DNA of 64,000 nt. Origin: Devosia sediminis. Lineage in GTDB: Bacteria > Pseudomonadota > Alphaproteobacteria > Rhizobiales > Devosiaceae. The position numbers were made by a program, and so were the translations under genes. Each line of letters starts with the position of its first letter. Positions within the stretch are counted from its first letter, which is position 1. The stretch lies in NCBI RefSeq assembly GCF_016411825.1, contig NZ_JAEKMH010000004.1:372001-436000 (forward strand), given 5' to 3'. Positions 46,671 to 55,939 of this stretch are shown here, piece after piece. A model generated the notes under the pieces. That model was not told the DNA's origin. It did no database searches and saw only the letters and a program-made list of their open reading frames with translations.

Positions 46671-47483
46671 ATGACCCATTCCATCGTCACCTGGAACATC
46701 AACTCGGTTCGTCTGCGCCTGCCGATGGTGCTGGACTTCCTCGCAAAATATCAGCCCGACGTGCTGATGCTGCAGGAGATCAAGTGCACCAACGACCAGT
46801 TTCCGCGCAATGCCTTCATCGAGGCGGGCTATCCGCACATGGCCGTGCATGGCCAGAAGGGCTATCACGGCGTCGCCATCGTCTCGAAATTCCCGCTGAC
46901 CGACGTGTCGAGCCGGGTCTTCTGCGAGATCGAGGAGTCGCGCCACGTTTCGGCGCTGGTGGATATGGGCCACGGGCCGTTCACGCTCCACAATTTCTAT
47001 ATTCCCGCCGGCGGCGACGAACCGGATCCGGAGATCAACCCCAAGTTCAAGCACAAGCTGGGTTTCCTCTCTGAACTGACCACCTGGTTCACCGAGCCGG
47101 TGTTCCAGCGCGGGCACCTGATCGCGGGCGACTTCAACATCGCGCCGCACGAAAACGACGTCTGGAGCCACAAGCAGCTCCTCAAGATCGTCAGCCATAC
47201 TCCGGTCGAGACCGAGGCGCTCAACGCCATCCTCCAGGGTGGCCACGGCTGGACCGACCTCGTGCGCAAGCACGTGCCCTACGACCAAAAGCTCTATTCC
47301 TGGTGGAGCTATCGCAGCGCCAACTGGGAACTGGCCAACAAGGGCCGGCGGCTCGACCATATCTGGTCGACCGCCGATGTGGCCGAACGCTCGGTGGGCG
47401 TCGAGATCATCAAGGCCTATCGCGGCTATGACCCGCAGCCCAGCGACCACGTGCCGGTGATCGCGCGGTTTGCGCGGGCCTAG
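46671..47483 (+). CDS. xthA: Exodeoxyribonuclease III / AP endonuclease
   Basis: The 270-residue DNA-repair enzyme cleaves at abasic sites and trims 3' ends. It has the family opening TWNINSVRLRLP, metal-binding LQEIK, the GDFNIAPHENDVW motif, and catalytic SDHVPV at the end. Length is normal. It is monocistronic between two repeat elements. Confidence 0.95.
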   Translation: MTHSIVTWNINSVRLRLPMVLDFLAKYQPDVLMLQEIKCTNDQFPRNAFIEAGYPHMAVHGQKGYHGVAIVSKFPLTDVSSRVFCEIEESRHVSALVDMGHGPFTLHNFYIPAGGDEPDPEINPKFKHKLGFLSELTTWFTEPVFQRGHLIAGDFNIAPHENDVWSHKQLLKIVSHTPVETEALNAILQGGHGWTDLVRKHVPYDQKLYSWWSYRSANWELANKGRRLDHIWSTADVAERSVGVEIIKAYRGYDPQPSDHVPVIARFARA

Positions 47484-47508
47484 ATCGGCCGGACGGCACC
47501 GATGCCAT

Positions 47509-47664
47509 CCTCCCCCGCTCGCGGGGGAGGGGGACCACGCGAAGCGTGGTGGCGGGGGGTGCCAAAAGCATTGAATGAGATGGAACGATCAGGAGAGATG
47601 GTGCGTGCTGCACCCCTCTCCACCGCCTGCCGGCGGTCCCCCTCTCCCGTAAACGGGAGAGGAA
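47509..47664. repeat. Paired-hairpin palindrome, family A copy 3
   Basis: Each arm carries a purine/pyrimidine stem (CTCCCCC/GGGGGAG on the left; CTCTCCCG/CGGGAGAG on the right) and a second hairpin (CCACGC/GCGTGG on the left). The arms are inverted relative to each other. At 156 bp it is the longest copy. Confidence 0.75.
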
Positions 47665-48123
47665 CTATGCCCCCTTCATCTTGCCCTTGAGGGGCTCGAG
47701 CGCGTGCATGTAGCGCCCGAGGTCCTGCTGGATGCGCTGGGCGGCGCGTTCGGCCAGTTCCGGATGTTGCCGTGCCAGCTTCATGAAGGCCGCGCGGGGC
47801 ACGAACAGCAGTTCGCAATCGGTGACGGCGGTGAAGGTCACCGGCCGTGGCTTGTCGATGATCAGCGCGGTGGGGGAAATGACGCTGCCGGGTTCGGAAA
47901 GCGCATAGGGCTTCCCCGCCTCGGCGCCTTCGTGGCGGGCCTTGACGGTGCCGTCGATCAGCACAAAGGCTCCCGTGGGCGTGTCGCCGGCCTTGTAGAT
48001 GACGGCATCGGCCTCGAAATGCTTGCGGTCGCCGGCAAAGCCGAGCATGCGCAATTGCTCTTCGTCGCAGATGTCGAAGAAGTCGGCCCGGGCCAGGACC
48101 CCGGCCGCATCATCCATTCTCAT
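47665..48123 (-). CDS. Cyclic-nucleotide-binding-domain protein without a DNA-binding domain
   Basis: The 152-residue protein is one Crp-type cNMP-binding beta-roll: FEADAVIYKAGDTPTGAFVLIDGTVK and ALSEPGSVISPTALIIDKPRPVTFTAVTDCELLFVP. A helix follows, but there is no winged helix. The PGS-x7-(L)I region differs from classic cAMP-binding residues, so the ligand is uncertain. The ATG at 48123 is used; one at 48117 is possible. It lies 103 bp downstream of the cenR-like gene on the same strand. Confidence 0.8.
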   Translation of the reverse strand: MRMDDAAGVLARADFFDICDEEQLRMLGFAGDRKHFEADAVIYKAGDTPTGAFVLIDGTVKARHEGAEAGKPYALSEPGSVISPTALIIDKPRPVTFTAVTDCELLFVPRAAFMKLARQHPELAERAAQRIQQDLGRYMHALEPLKGKMKGA

Positions 48124-48226
48124 GAGAACCAGACCCGATGCGCCAATGGCCGCCCACTGCATGCGGGCGGCCGTTCGCCAAGCTATAAGTCAGTTCGGAC
48201 CGGAAATGAACGGCCTTGTCCTGATA

Positions 48227-48910
48227 TCAGGGGACAAGCCGATAGCCGCCGTCCTCGGTCACCAGCAGGCGCGCATTGGACGGATCGCGCTCGATCTTCT
48301 GCCGCAGACGATAGATATGGGTTTCGAGCGTATGGGTGGTGACGCGGTTATTGTAGCCCCAAACTTCCTTGAGGAGCACATCGCGCGTGATCGTCTTGGG
48401 ACCCTGGCGATAGAGGTATTTGAGGATCGAGGTTTCCTTGTCGGTCAGGCGGACCTTGATGCCGTCATTGGTCTCGAGCACCTTGGCGGCGGGCTGAAAG
48501 CTGTATTGGCCGATGGTGAAGACTGCATCTTCGCTCTGGTCGCGCTGCCGCAACGCCGAATTGATGCGCGCGAGCAGGACCGGATAACGGAAGGGCTTGG
48601 TGAGATAGTCATTGGCCCCGGCCTCGAGACCCTTGATCTCGTCGGCATCGGTGTCATGGCCGGTCAGCATCAGCACCGGGCTCTTGTAGCCCTCCTGGCG
48701 CATCAGCTTGACGGCCTCTCGGCCATCCATGTCGGGCAGGCCGACATCGAGAATGGTCAGCTCGATATTGTTCTGCCGGACGGCGGTCAGCGCGTCATTG
48801 GCCGTACCGGCCTGGAGAATATCGAAATCCGGCTCGCCTTGTAGTTGGTCCACCAGGGTTTGGCGCAGGTCCGCATCGTCATCCACGACCAGAATGCGTC
48901 GCTTGTTCAT
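48227..48910 (-). CDS. cenR: OmpR-family response regulator, probably CenR
   Basis: The 227-residue protein has a receiver domain with acidic DDDAD, the phosphorylatable aspartate in ILDVGLPDMDG, and KPF, plus a C-terminal winged helix (TRDVLLKEVWGYNNRVTTHTLETHIYRLRQK). In Caulobacter the essential regulator CenR, which controls envelope integrity, lies in the leuS/parAB region, as this gene does. The CenR assignment therefore rests on family and location. The ATG at 48910 has a GGAGAA site. No sensor kinase is adjacent. Confidence 0.75.
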   Translation of the reverse strand: MNKRRILVVDDDADLRQTLVDQLQGEPDFDILQAGTANDALTAVRQNNIELTILDVGLPDMDGREAVKLMRQEGYKSPVLMLTGHDTDADEIKGLEAGANDYLTKPFRYPVLLARINSALRQRDQSEDAVFTIGQYSFQPAAKVLETNDGIKVRLTDKETSILKYLYRQGPKTITRDVLLKEVWGYNNRVTTHTLETHIYRLRQKIERDPSNARLLVTEDGGYRLVP

Positions 48911-49090
48911 TGTATTCTCCGGTCTTTTTGCGTCCGGACTAACCACAGTCACTGTATTGCGACGTGTTTTTGGCCAGCCAATCACAACGGCGTTATTCAA
49001 CCGCAAGCAACGTATCAAAGCGCGAAATAGTTGCGGGCCGGGTCGAGAAGACCTGGCTATTGGGGCAAGGCGAAGGCGCGCGGAACGACT

Positions 49091-49765
49091 TCAGCGCTTG
49101 CCGAAAAGTGCCGACCCCACCCGCACATGCGTTGCGCCCATGGCGATGGCCGTTTCGAAATCGCCGCTCATGCCCATGGAGAGGCTCGCTACGCTGGCCT
49201 CCTTCCCCAGTTGTGCGAGAAGCGCGAAATAGGGGCCCGCGGGTTGCCCGTCGGGCGGAATGCACATCAGTCCCACGATATCGAGCCCGTGGACCGTGCG
49301 GCAGCGCTCGACAAAGGCCACGGCCTCGTTGGTCGGGATGCCGGCCTTCTGCTCCTCGCCACCGATATTGACCTGCACGAAACATGGCAGGCGCCGCCTG
49401 GCCCTCGACATCTCCTCGGCGAGCATCGCCGCCAGCTTGTCGCGGTCGACCGTCTCGATGACGTCGAACAGGGCCACCGCCTCGCGGGCCTTGTTGGTCT
49501 GGAGCGGGCCGATCAGGTGAAGTTCAAGATCGCGATAGCGCTCGCGCAGGGCAGGCCACTTTTCCTTGGCTTCCTGCACGCGGTTTTCACCGAACACACG
49601 CTGCCCCGCCTTCAGGAAGGGTGCGATGGCGTCAGCCCCAAAGGTTTTGGAGACCGCCACCAGCTCAACATGCTCGGGCGGGGCGCCGAAGCGGCGGCGC
49701 GCCTTTTCCATGCGGGTTTTGATATAGCCGAGAGCTGTGGCAGCGGCGTCGACGCGATCGGCCAT
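49091..49765 (-). CDS. YggS-family pyridoxal-phosphate-binding protein
   Basis: The 224-residue TIM-barrel protein has the PLP lysine in LVAVSKTFGADAI, plus FGENRVQEAKEKW and LHLIGPLQTNKAREA. YggS/PLPBP proteins buffer free PLP and affect amino-acid balance, and have no catalysis of their own. Length is normal. It diverges from leuS across a 133-bp gap, which is a common arrangement. Confidence 0.93.
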   Translation of the reverse strand: MADRVDAAATALGYIKTRMEKARRRFGAPPEHVELVAVSKTFGADAIAPFLKAGQRVFGENRVQEAKEKWPALRERYRDLELHLIGPLQTNKAREAVALFDVIETVDRDKLAAMLAEEMSRARRRLPCFVQVNIGGEEQKAGIPTNEAVAFVERCRTVHGLDIVGLMCIPPDGQPAGPYFALLAQLGKEASVASLSMGMSGDFETAIAMGATHVRVGSALFGKR

Positions 49766-49898
49766 AGGAAGGCCCCGTTTCTGTTGACCTTAAAGGGGAT
49801 TTCTGGTGATGGTCCGGGTAGCCAAAAACCCTTAAAAACGCAAGCTGCGCCGCCCCTTGCGGCACGCCAAGCGTCAAATCTTGCAAGGACGACGACAA

Positions 49899-52508
49899 GT
49901 GAGCGGCGAACGCTACAATCCGCGCGAAAGCGAACCGAAATGGCAGAAGGTGTGGGACGAGCAGAAGAGCTTCGTCACCGCCAATGACGATCCGCGCGAG
50001 CCTTACTACGTCCTCGAAATGTTTCCCTATCCGTCCGGGCGCATTCACATGGGCCATGTGCGCAACTATTCCATGGGCGACGTGGTGGCCCGCTACCATC
50101 GCGCCCGCGGCAAGAATGTGCTGCACCCCATGGGCTGGGACGCCTTCGGCCTGCCGGCCGAGAATGCCGCCATCGAGCGCAAGACCCATCCGGGCACCTG
50201 GACCTACCAGAATATCGAGGCGATGAAGGCCCAGTTGAAGTCGATGGGGCTGTCCATCGACTGGACGCGCGAGATCGCCACCTGCTCGCCCGACTATTAC
50301 AAGCACCAGCAGGCCATGTTCATCGACATGCTGGCCGCCGGGCTCATCACCCGCAAGTCGTCCAAGGTCAACTGGGACCCGGTCGACATGACTGTGCTGG
50401 CCAACGAGCAGGTGATTGACGGCAAGGGCTGGCGCTCCGGCGCCGTGGTCGAGCAGCGCGAACTGACCCAATGGTTCTTCAAGATTTCCGACTATGCCGA
50501 GGACTTGCTGGAAGCGCTCGACGGCCTCACCGGCTGGCCGGAAAAGGTGCGCACCATGCAGCGCAACTGGATCGGCAAGTCTGAGGGCCTGCGGCTGCTG
50601 TTCGAACTGGTGGCCTCCGACAAGACCGCTGCGACCAGCGTGGAAGTCTTCACCACGCGTCCGGACACCATTTTCGGTGCCTCCTTCATCGGCCTCTCGC
50701 CCGACCACCCGCTGACCACCGAACTGGCTGCCAATAACCCTGCCCTCGCCGCCTTCGTGGCCGAATGCCATCGCCATGGCACCGCCACCGAAACGCTGGA
50801 AAAAGCAGAAAAGCAGGGCTTTGACACCGGCCTGCGCGTGAAACACCCGGTCATCGAGGGCGAAACTCTGCCGGTTTACGTCGCCAATTTCATTCTCATG
50901 GACTACGGCACCGGCGCCATTTTCGGCTGTCCGGCGCATGATCAGCGCGACCTCGACCTGGCCCGCAAATACGGCCTGTCCGTGATCCCCGTCGTGCTGC
51001 CGCCGGGCGCCGATCCGGCGAGCTTTGCCGTCGGCGACGAAGCCTATGTTGACGCTGGCAACATCTTCAATTCCACCTTCCTCGACGGCCTTTCCATCGA
51101 CGAGGCCAAGAGCAAAATCGCTCAATATTTCGGCGCGCGAAGCGTCGACGGCAAGCCGCAGGGCAGGATCGAAACCAATTATCGCCTGCGCGACTGGGGC
51201 ATTTCCCGCCAGCGTTACTGGGGCTGCCCGATACCGGTGATTCACTGTGAGGTCTGCGGCACCATTCCCGTGCCCAAGAAGGACCTGCCGGTGGTGCTGC
51301 CCGAGGATGTCAACTTCGACAAGCCCGGCAATGCGCTGGACCACCATCCGACCTGGAAGCATGTTCACTGCCCGCATTGCGGCGCTGCGGCCCGGCGCGA
51401 GACCGATACCATGGACACCTTCGTGGATAGTTCGTGGTATTTCGCCCGCTTCACCGCCCCGCAGGCCGATACGCCGACCATCCCCGATGTCGCCAATCGC
51501 TGGCTGCCGGTGGACCAGTATATCGGTGGCATCGAGCATGCGATCCTGCACTTGCTCTATTCGCGCTTTTTCACCCGCGCCATGAAGGCCACCGGCCATG
51601 TCGGGCTGGACGAACCCTTCAAGGGCATGTTCACGCAAGGCATGGTGACGCATGAGACCTATAAGGGTCAGCAGGGCGAATGGGTGCCGCCGACCGACGT
51701 GATCATCGACAGCGGTGGCGAGGCGCGCACCGCCAGGCACATCCAGACCGGCGTGCCCATTGCCATTGGCTCGGTCGAAAAGATGAGCAAGTCCAAGAAG
51801 AACGTCGTGGACCCCGACCAGATCGTCGCCACCTACGGCGCTGATACGGCGCGCTGGTTCATGCTGTCGGATTCGCCGCCGGAACGCGACGTGCAATGGA
51901 CAGAAGCCGGCGTCGAAGGCGCCAGCCGTTTCCAGCAGCGTGTCTGGCGCCTGGTCAACGATAGTGTTGAAATTTCGAAACAACCCACCGGCACTGTTGC
52001 GCCAGATGATGCCGATGCCAAGGCGTTGCGGAAGATCGTACACCGCGCCGTCGCCGGCGTTGCCACCGATATCGAGGGTCTCGGCTTCAACCGCGCGGTC
52101 GCCCGCATTTACGAGCTGACCAACGCGCTGGCCAAGGCCCGCGACAGCCAGCCCGGCCCAGCCCTCGCATTTGCGCTGGCCGAAGGCGTCGAGAGGCTGG
52201 TGCAGCTGATCAACCCGATGATGCCGCATCTGGCCGAATCCTGCTGGGAAGTTCTTGGGAAACAAGGACTTGTGGCCGATGCCGGTTGGCCCGAAGTCGA
52301 TCCGGCGCTGCTCGTCGACGACGAAGTAACCTTGCCCATCCAGGTCAACGGCAAGCGCCGCGGCGAAATCACCGTGCCCAAGGGCATGGCGGCGGCGGAG
52401 GTGGAAACGCAGGTTCTGGCGCTGGACGTGGTTCAGAAGGCTCTCGACGGCAAGACACCCAAAAAGGTCGTTGTCGTGCAAGACCGCATCGTCAACATCG
52501 TCGTTTGA
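49899..52508 (+). CDS. leuS: Leucyl-tRNA synthetase
   Basis: The 869-residue class I synthetase has [12 protein letters not shown] (HIGH motif), an editing domain with [10 protein letters not shown], and KMSKSKKN near residue 630. The C-terminal anticodon-binding and LeuRS-specific domains are complete. The start is a GTG at 49899 behind AAGGAC; 14 upstream in-frame residues are non-family. holA begins one base after its stop. Confidence 0.97.
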   Translation: MSGERYNPRESEPKWQKVWDEQKSFVTANDDPREPYYVLEMFPYPSGRIHMGHVRNYSMGDVVARYHRARGKNVLHPMGWDAFGLPAENAAIERKTHPGTWTYQNIEAMKAQLKSMGLSIDWTREIATCSPDYYKHQQAMFIDMLAAGLITRKSSKVNWDPVDMTVLANEQVIDGKGWRSGAVVEQRELTQWFFKISDYAEDLLEALDGLTGWPEKVRTMQRNWIGKSEGLRLLFELVASDKTAATSVEVFTTRPDTIFGASFIGLSPDHPLTTELAANNPALAAFVAECHRHGTATETLEKAEKQGFDTGLRVKHPVIEGETLPVYVANFILMDYGTGAIFGCPAHDQRDLDLARKYGLSVIPVVLPPGADPASFAVGDEAYVDAGNIFNSTFLDGLSIDEAKSKIAQYFGARSVDGKPQGRIETNYRLRDWGISRQRYWGCPIPVIHCEVCGTIPVPKKDLPVVLPEDVNFDKPGNALDHHPTWKHVHCPHCGAAARRETDTMDTFVDSSWYFARFTAPQADTPTIPDVANRWLPVDQYIGGIEHAILHLLYSRFFTRAMKATGHVGLDEPFKGMFTQGMVTHETYKGQQGEWVPPTDVIIDSGGEARTARHIQTGVPIAIGSVEKMSKSKKNVVDPDQIVATYGADTARWFMLSDSPPERDVQWTEAGVEGASRFQQRVWRLVNDSVEISKQPTGTVAPDDADAKALRKIVHRAVAGVATDIEGLGFNRAVARIYELTNALAKARDSQPGPALAFALAEGVERLVQLINPMMPHLAESCWEVLGKQGLVADAGWPEVDPALLVDDEVTLPIQVNGKRRGEITVPKGMAAAEVETQVLALDVVQKALDGKTPKKVVVVQDRIVNIVV

Positions 52509-52509
52509 G

Positions 52510-53532
52510 ATGACGGCGCTCAAAGCCCATGAAGTGGCGCGCTACCTGGCGCGTCCCGATCTCAGCGAGGGAATTTTTCTCGCCTATGGGCCCGATGGCG
52601 GCCTGGTGCGGGAAACTGCCCAGCGGCTGATCCGCTATTTCAGCGGCGACGATCCGGCCTCAGCCAATGTCACCATATTCGATGGGCCGGAGCTGCAGGC
52701 CGACCCATCTCTACTGGTGCTCGAAGCGCGCTCGGTGTCGCTGTTCGGTGGCAAGCGCATCATCCGCGTGCGCAATGCCACCAAGAGCATCGTCATGCCC
52801 CTCACGGAGCTGCGCGACGATCCGGGTGGTACTGCGATTGTGCTTGAGGCCGATAACCTCCCCCCACGCGATGCCTTGAGAGCCCTGGTGGAGGCGGCAA
52901 AGCTGGGTCGCGCCCTTCCCTGCTACCCGGATACCGACGAAACGCTGCTGGCGCTCATGCGGGACACGTTCAATCAGGCCGGCATCCGCGCGGACGCCGA
53001 CGTCGCGCCCACCCTGCGCGACATCCTCGGCAATGACCGCGAGATCACCAGACGAGAACTGGAAAAGCTGGTGCTCTATGCGGCGTCAAACAAGACGCTG
53101 ACCCGCGAGGACGTGCTGTTGCTGTGCGCCGACAACGGCGCGCTGGCCATCGACGCCATCCTGGATTCCACCGGCGGCGGCCACGCCGAAAAGCTCGAAC
53201 TGGCCCTCAATCGGGCTCTGGCCGCCAATGTCAATCCGCAGCAATTGCTTGCCATGCTCAATACGCATTTTGGCAACCTGCGGCGCTGGCGCGTCGAAGT
53301 GGATGCGGGCAAGTCGCCGCGATCCGTGCTCGATGGTTTAAGGCCCAAGCCGCATTTTTCGCGTCTGGGTGCCCTAGAGCAGCAATTGCGGCTCTGGACG
53401 GATCCAAGCCTTGCGACCGCCACCGAGAGGCTGTTGCAGGCCGTTTCCGACACGCGCCGACGTCCGCAACTGGCCGATGCGGTTCTGCGTCGGACGACCC
53501 TGGCGCTCTGCATGATGGCAGCCACGCATTAG
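52510..53532 (+). CDS. holA: DNA polymerase III delta subunit
   Basis: The 340-residue clamp-loader subunit opens the beta clamp during replication. Features include YGPDGGLVRETAQRL, a degenerate P-loop region, SVSLFGGKRIIRVRN, and the C-terminal collar domain (ALAANVNPQQLLAMLNTHFGNL). The ATG at 52510 follows the leuS stop by one base. In many alphaproteobacteria the lptE lipoprotein gene separates leuS and holA; here it is missing. Confidence 0.94.
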   Translation: MTALKAHEVARYLARPDLSEGIFLAYGPDGGLVRETAQRLIRYFSGDDPASANVTIFDGPELQADPSLLVLEARSVSLFGGKRIIRVRNATKSIVMPLTELRDDPGGTAIVLEADNLPPRDALRALVEAAKLGRALPCYPDTDETLLALMRDTFNQAGIRADADVAPTLRDILGNDREITRRELEKLVLYAASNKTLTREDVLLLCADNGALAIDAILDSTGGGHAEKLELALNRALAANVNPQQLLAMLNTHFGNLRRWRVEVDAGKSPRSVLDGLRPKPHFSRLGALEQQLRLWTDPSLATATERLLQAVSDTRRRPQLADAVLRRTTLALCMMAATH

Positions 53533-53536
53533 CAAA

Positions 53537-53560
53537 AAACCGCCCTCAACAGGGCGGTTT
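53537..53560 (-). terminator. Terminator between holA and parB
   Basis: AAACCGCCCT (53537-53546) and AGGGCGGTTT (53551-53560) form a 10-bp stem around CAAC. On the reverse strand six T follow, so it ends the parAB transcript. It may also weakly end holA. Its right arm overlaps a parS-like site. Confidence 0.85.
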
Positions 53561-53571
53561 CACGTGGAACA
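53556..53571. other. parS site overlapping the parB terminator
   Basis: GGTTTCACGTGGAACA differs from TGTTTCACGTGAAACA at positions 1 and 12. It lies 18 bp beyond the parB stop and shares five bases with the terminator stem. Confidence 0.55.
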
Positions 53572-53588
53572 GCTTTCAGAACAAGACC

Positions 53589-54464
53589 TTAGTTCACGCG
53601 GCCGATGAGCCTCAGGCAGATGTCGTCGAGCTGCTCGAGAGTCTTGTAGCGGATTTCCAGCTTGCCGCCACGTTCGGAATGATTGAGCGCCACGCTCAAA
53701 CCGAGAGCGTCAGCCAGCTTGCGCTCCAGCGCCAGCGTATCCGCATCACGCGCTTCCGTATCCACCACGGGCTTTTTCCGCGGCAGGTCTCGCTGCTGAC
53801 TGAGGGCTTCTGCCTCGCGCACCGAGAGGCCCTTGTCGACGATCTGCCGCGCCAGGGCAGCCGGATCCTCGACGGTAATGAGCGTCCGGGCGTGGCCAGC
53901 CGTCAGCGTGCCTGACGCCACCATGCCCCGCACGTCCTCCGGCAGGCGCAGCAGGCGCAATGTGTTGGCCACGTGTGATCGGGACTTGCCGATGACTTGG
54001 GCCAGATCCTGCTGGGTGTAGTCGAACTGTTCGATCAGCTGGCCATAGCCCATGGCTTCTTCCAGCGGGTTGAGATCGGCGCGCTGCACGTTCTCGATGA
54101 TGGCGAGTTCGAGCGCTTCCTTGTCGTCGACGTCCCGAATGATCACCGGAACGTCGTGCAGACCCGCCTTCTGCGCAGCGCGCCAGCGACGCTCGCCGGC
54201 GATCAGCTCGAAAATGTTGGGGTCGTCGGTCGGCCGCACCAGCAGCGGCGACATGACCCCTTTTTCACGGATCGAGTTCGTCAGTTCCTCGAGCTGCTCG
54301 GCATCAAAGGTACGGCGCGGATTGGCGCGATTGGCGATAATGAAATCGACCGGCAGCTTCTTGCCGCCGGAACCCATTTCGGTGACACGCGCCCCCTCGA
54401 TGGCCGCCATGTCGCCAATCAATGCCGCAAGGCCCCGGCCCAGACGCGTTGGTTTGTCGGTCAT
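53589..54464 (-). CDS. parB: Chromosome-partitioning protein ParB
   Basis: The 291-residue CTP-dependent DNA clamp loads at parS and spreads. It has an N-terminal ParA-activating tail (RLGRGLAALIGD), the CTPase motifs IANRANPRRTF and GERRWRAAQ, NVQRADLNPLEEA, the helix-turn-helix QQDLAQVIGKSRSHVANTLRLL, and the C-terminal dimer domain. Length is normal. It is eight bases from parA in one operon. Confidence 0.97.
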   Translation of the reverse strand: MTDKPTRLGRGLAALIGDMAAIEGARVTEMGSGGKKLPVDFIIANRANPRRTFDAEQLEELTNSIREKGVMSPLLVRPTDDPNIFELIAGERRWRAAQKAGLHDVPVIIRDVDDKEALELAIIENVQRADLNPLEEAMGYGQLIEQFDYTQQDLAQVIGKSRSHVANTLRLLRLPEDVRGMVASGTLTAGHARTLITVEDPAALARQIVDKGLSVREAEALSQQRDLPRKKPVVDTEARDADTLALERKLADALGLSVALNHSERGGKLEIRYKTLEQLDDICLRLIGRVN

Positions 54465-54472
54465 ATCAGCTC

Positions 54473-55273
54473 CTAGGCAGCGGCCAGCCGCCGTTCGCGG
54501 CGGATGACTTCAGTGGCGAGGCGCAGATAGGCCTGGCTCCCAGCACATTTCAGATCGTAGAGCAAAGCCGGCTTGCCATAGGATGGCGCTTCGCTGAGGC
54601 GGACATTGCGGGGGATGACGGTCTCATAGACCAGCTCACCCATCTCGCTGCGCACGTCGTGGAGGACCTGCTCGCTGAGATTGTTGCGCTTGTCGAACAT
54701 GGTCATAACCACGCCCTGGATGGAAAGGCGCGGGTTGAGCGTCGAGCGAATCTGCTCGATCGTCTGCAGAAGCTGGCTGAGACCTTCCAGCGCGAAGAAT
54801 TCACACTGCAACGGCACCAGCACCGCGTCTGCGGCCACGAGGGAATTGACGGTCAGCAAGTTCAGCGATGGCGGACAGTCAATGAGAATGTAACTGACCT
54901 CCTGGTCGTTGATCCGGAGCTCGTCGAGCTGCTTGAAGGCGTTGCGCAGTTTGAAGGCGCGATCAGCCTGACCGGCAATCGTCAGTTCAACGCCGAGGAG
55001 GTCCATGGTCGAGGGCACGATGGCCACGTTGGGGACGCTGGTCATGATCGCCGCTTGCGGCACCGTGGCTTCGCCGACCAGCACGTCATAGGCGGAAACG
55101 GCGCGATCGTTACGCGAAATTCCGAGACCCGTCGAAGCATTGCCTTGCGGGTCGAGATCGACGATCAGGACGCGCTCGCCAATAGCCGCCAGCGCGGTTG
55201 CCAGGTTGATGGCTGTCGTGGTTTTGCCCACGCCGCCTTTCTGATTGGCCAAAGTCAATATCCGGGGTGCCAA
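54473..55273 (-). CDS. parA: Chromosome-partitioning ATPase ParA
   Basis: The 266-residue deviant Walker ATPase pulls ParB-parS complexes apart. The NQKGGVGKTTTAINLA motif, DLDPQGNAS, and the IDCPPSLNLLT motif are all intact. The start is a TTG at 55273 with a strong GGAGG site six bases upstream. The gene begins 18 bp after rsmG in the mnmE-mnmG-rsmG-parA-parB series. Confidence 0.97.
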   Translation of the reverse strand: MAPRILTLANQKGGVGKTTTAINLATALAAIGERVLIVDLDPQGNASTGLGISRNDRAVSAYDVLVGEATVPQAAIMTSVPNVAIVPSTMDLLGVELTIAGQADRAFKLRNAFKQLDELRINDQEVSYILIDCPPSLNLLTVNSLVAADAVLVPLQCEFFALEGLSQLLQTIEQIRSTLNPRLSIQGVVMTMFDKRNNLSEQVLHDVRSEMGELVYETVIPRNVRLSEAPSYGKPALLYDLKCAGSQAYLRLATEVIRRERRLAAA

Positions 55274-55291
55274 ATTGGCCTCCGTCTGCCG

Positions 55292-55939
55292 CTAACTTAC
55301 TGATTTCCCGCGCAAGTTGGTAATCTCGACGATCACGCCGCCCGGATCGGTATCACTCTTAGTTACTATCACGTCATGGTGCCACTGCGCACTCGATTCC
55401 GCGAGCTCTTCAACATGTTCTCGCCCCTTGTGCAACAAGGCACGCGTTTGGGGGCCGAAAAATGGTGCGATCCAAGCGCACAATTGCGGCATTGCCGCCA
55501 GCGCGCGCGATGTGATTACGTCAGGCACACCTGTTTCACGTGAATCAATCTGGTCGCTGCGCCGGCCGATGACCGTGACGCTGAGATCGAGTTCGCGGGC
55601 CACCGTCCGCAGGAAGCTGACTTTTCGCGCCGTCGGTTCAATCAGCACGAAATGCCGGTCGGTTCCCTTCGACCCAATTGCCATAGGGAGAGCGGGGAAG
55701 CCGCCACCGCTGCCGAAATCGAGGAACAATCGATCTGACGGCTTGATGAGGGACAAAACCTGTAGACTATCGGCAAAATGCCGCGTCCAGACCTGGCTCA
55801 GTGTTTCACGTGAAACAAGATTCTGCACGGCCTGCCATTTGGTCAGCAGTTTGGCATAGGATTCCAGGTCAGCCGCCACGGCCTCGACAGGCCGGGAGAG
55901 GAAATCCGCATAGGGTCGGATGGCCGAGATATCCGCCAT
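55292..55939 (-). CDS. rsmG: 16S rRNA (guanine-527 N7)-methyltransferase
   Basis: The 215-residue enzyme methylates G527 of 16S rRNA; loss gives low-level streptomycin resistance. The AdoMet motif is LDFGSGGGFPALPMAI and the LIEPTARKVSFLRTV helix follows. The ATG overlaps the mnmG stop by one base. Two parS-type sequences lie inside the gene at 55532 and 55802. Confidence 0.95.
   Translation of the reverse strand: MADISAIRPYADFLSRPVEAVAADLESYAKLLTKWQAVQNLVSRETLSQVWTRHFADSLQVLSLIKPSDRLFLDFGSGGGFPALPMAIGSKGTDRHFVLIEPTARKVSFLRTVARELDLSVTVIGRRSDQIDSRETGVPDVITSRALAAMPQLCAWIAPFFGPQTRALLHKGREHVEELAESSAQWHHDVIVTKSDTDPGGVIVEITNLRGKSVS
55532..55547. other. parS site in rsmG, one mismatch
   Basis: TGTTTCACGTGAATCA matches the parS consensus TGTTTCACGTGAAACA at 15 of 16 positions (A to T at position 14). 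The same variant occurs twice more upstream of mnmG. Confidence 0.75.
55802..55817. other. Perfect parS site in rsmG
   Basis: TGTTTCACGTGAAACA is an exact 16-bp palindromic parS, within codons of rsmG and 0.5 kb from parA. Confidence 0.9.

Noticed and set aside
49665..52523. 952-codon open frame antisense to leuS
   Set aside because: It mirrors a complete leuS, has no ribosome site or domain, and its composition (His, Asp, Gly, Arg rich) is typical of antisense frames in GC-rich DNA.
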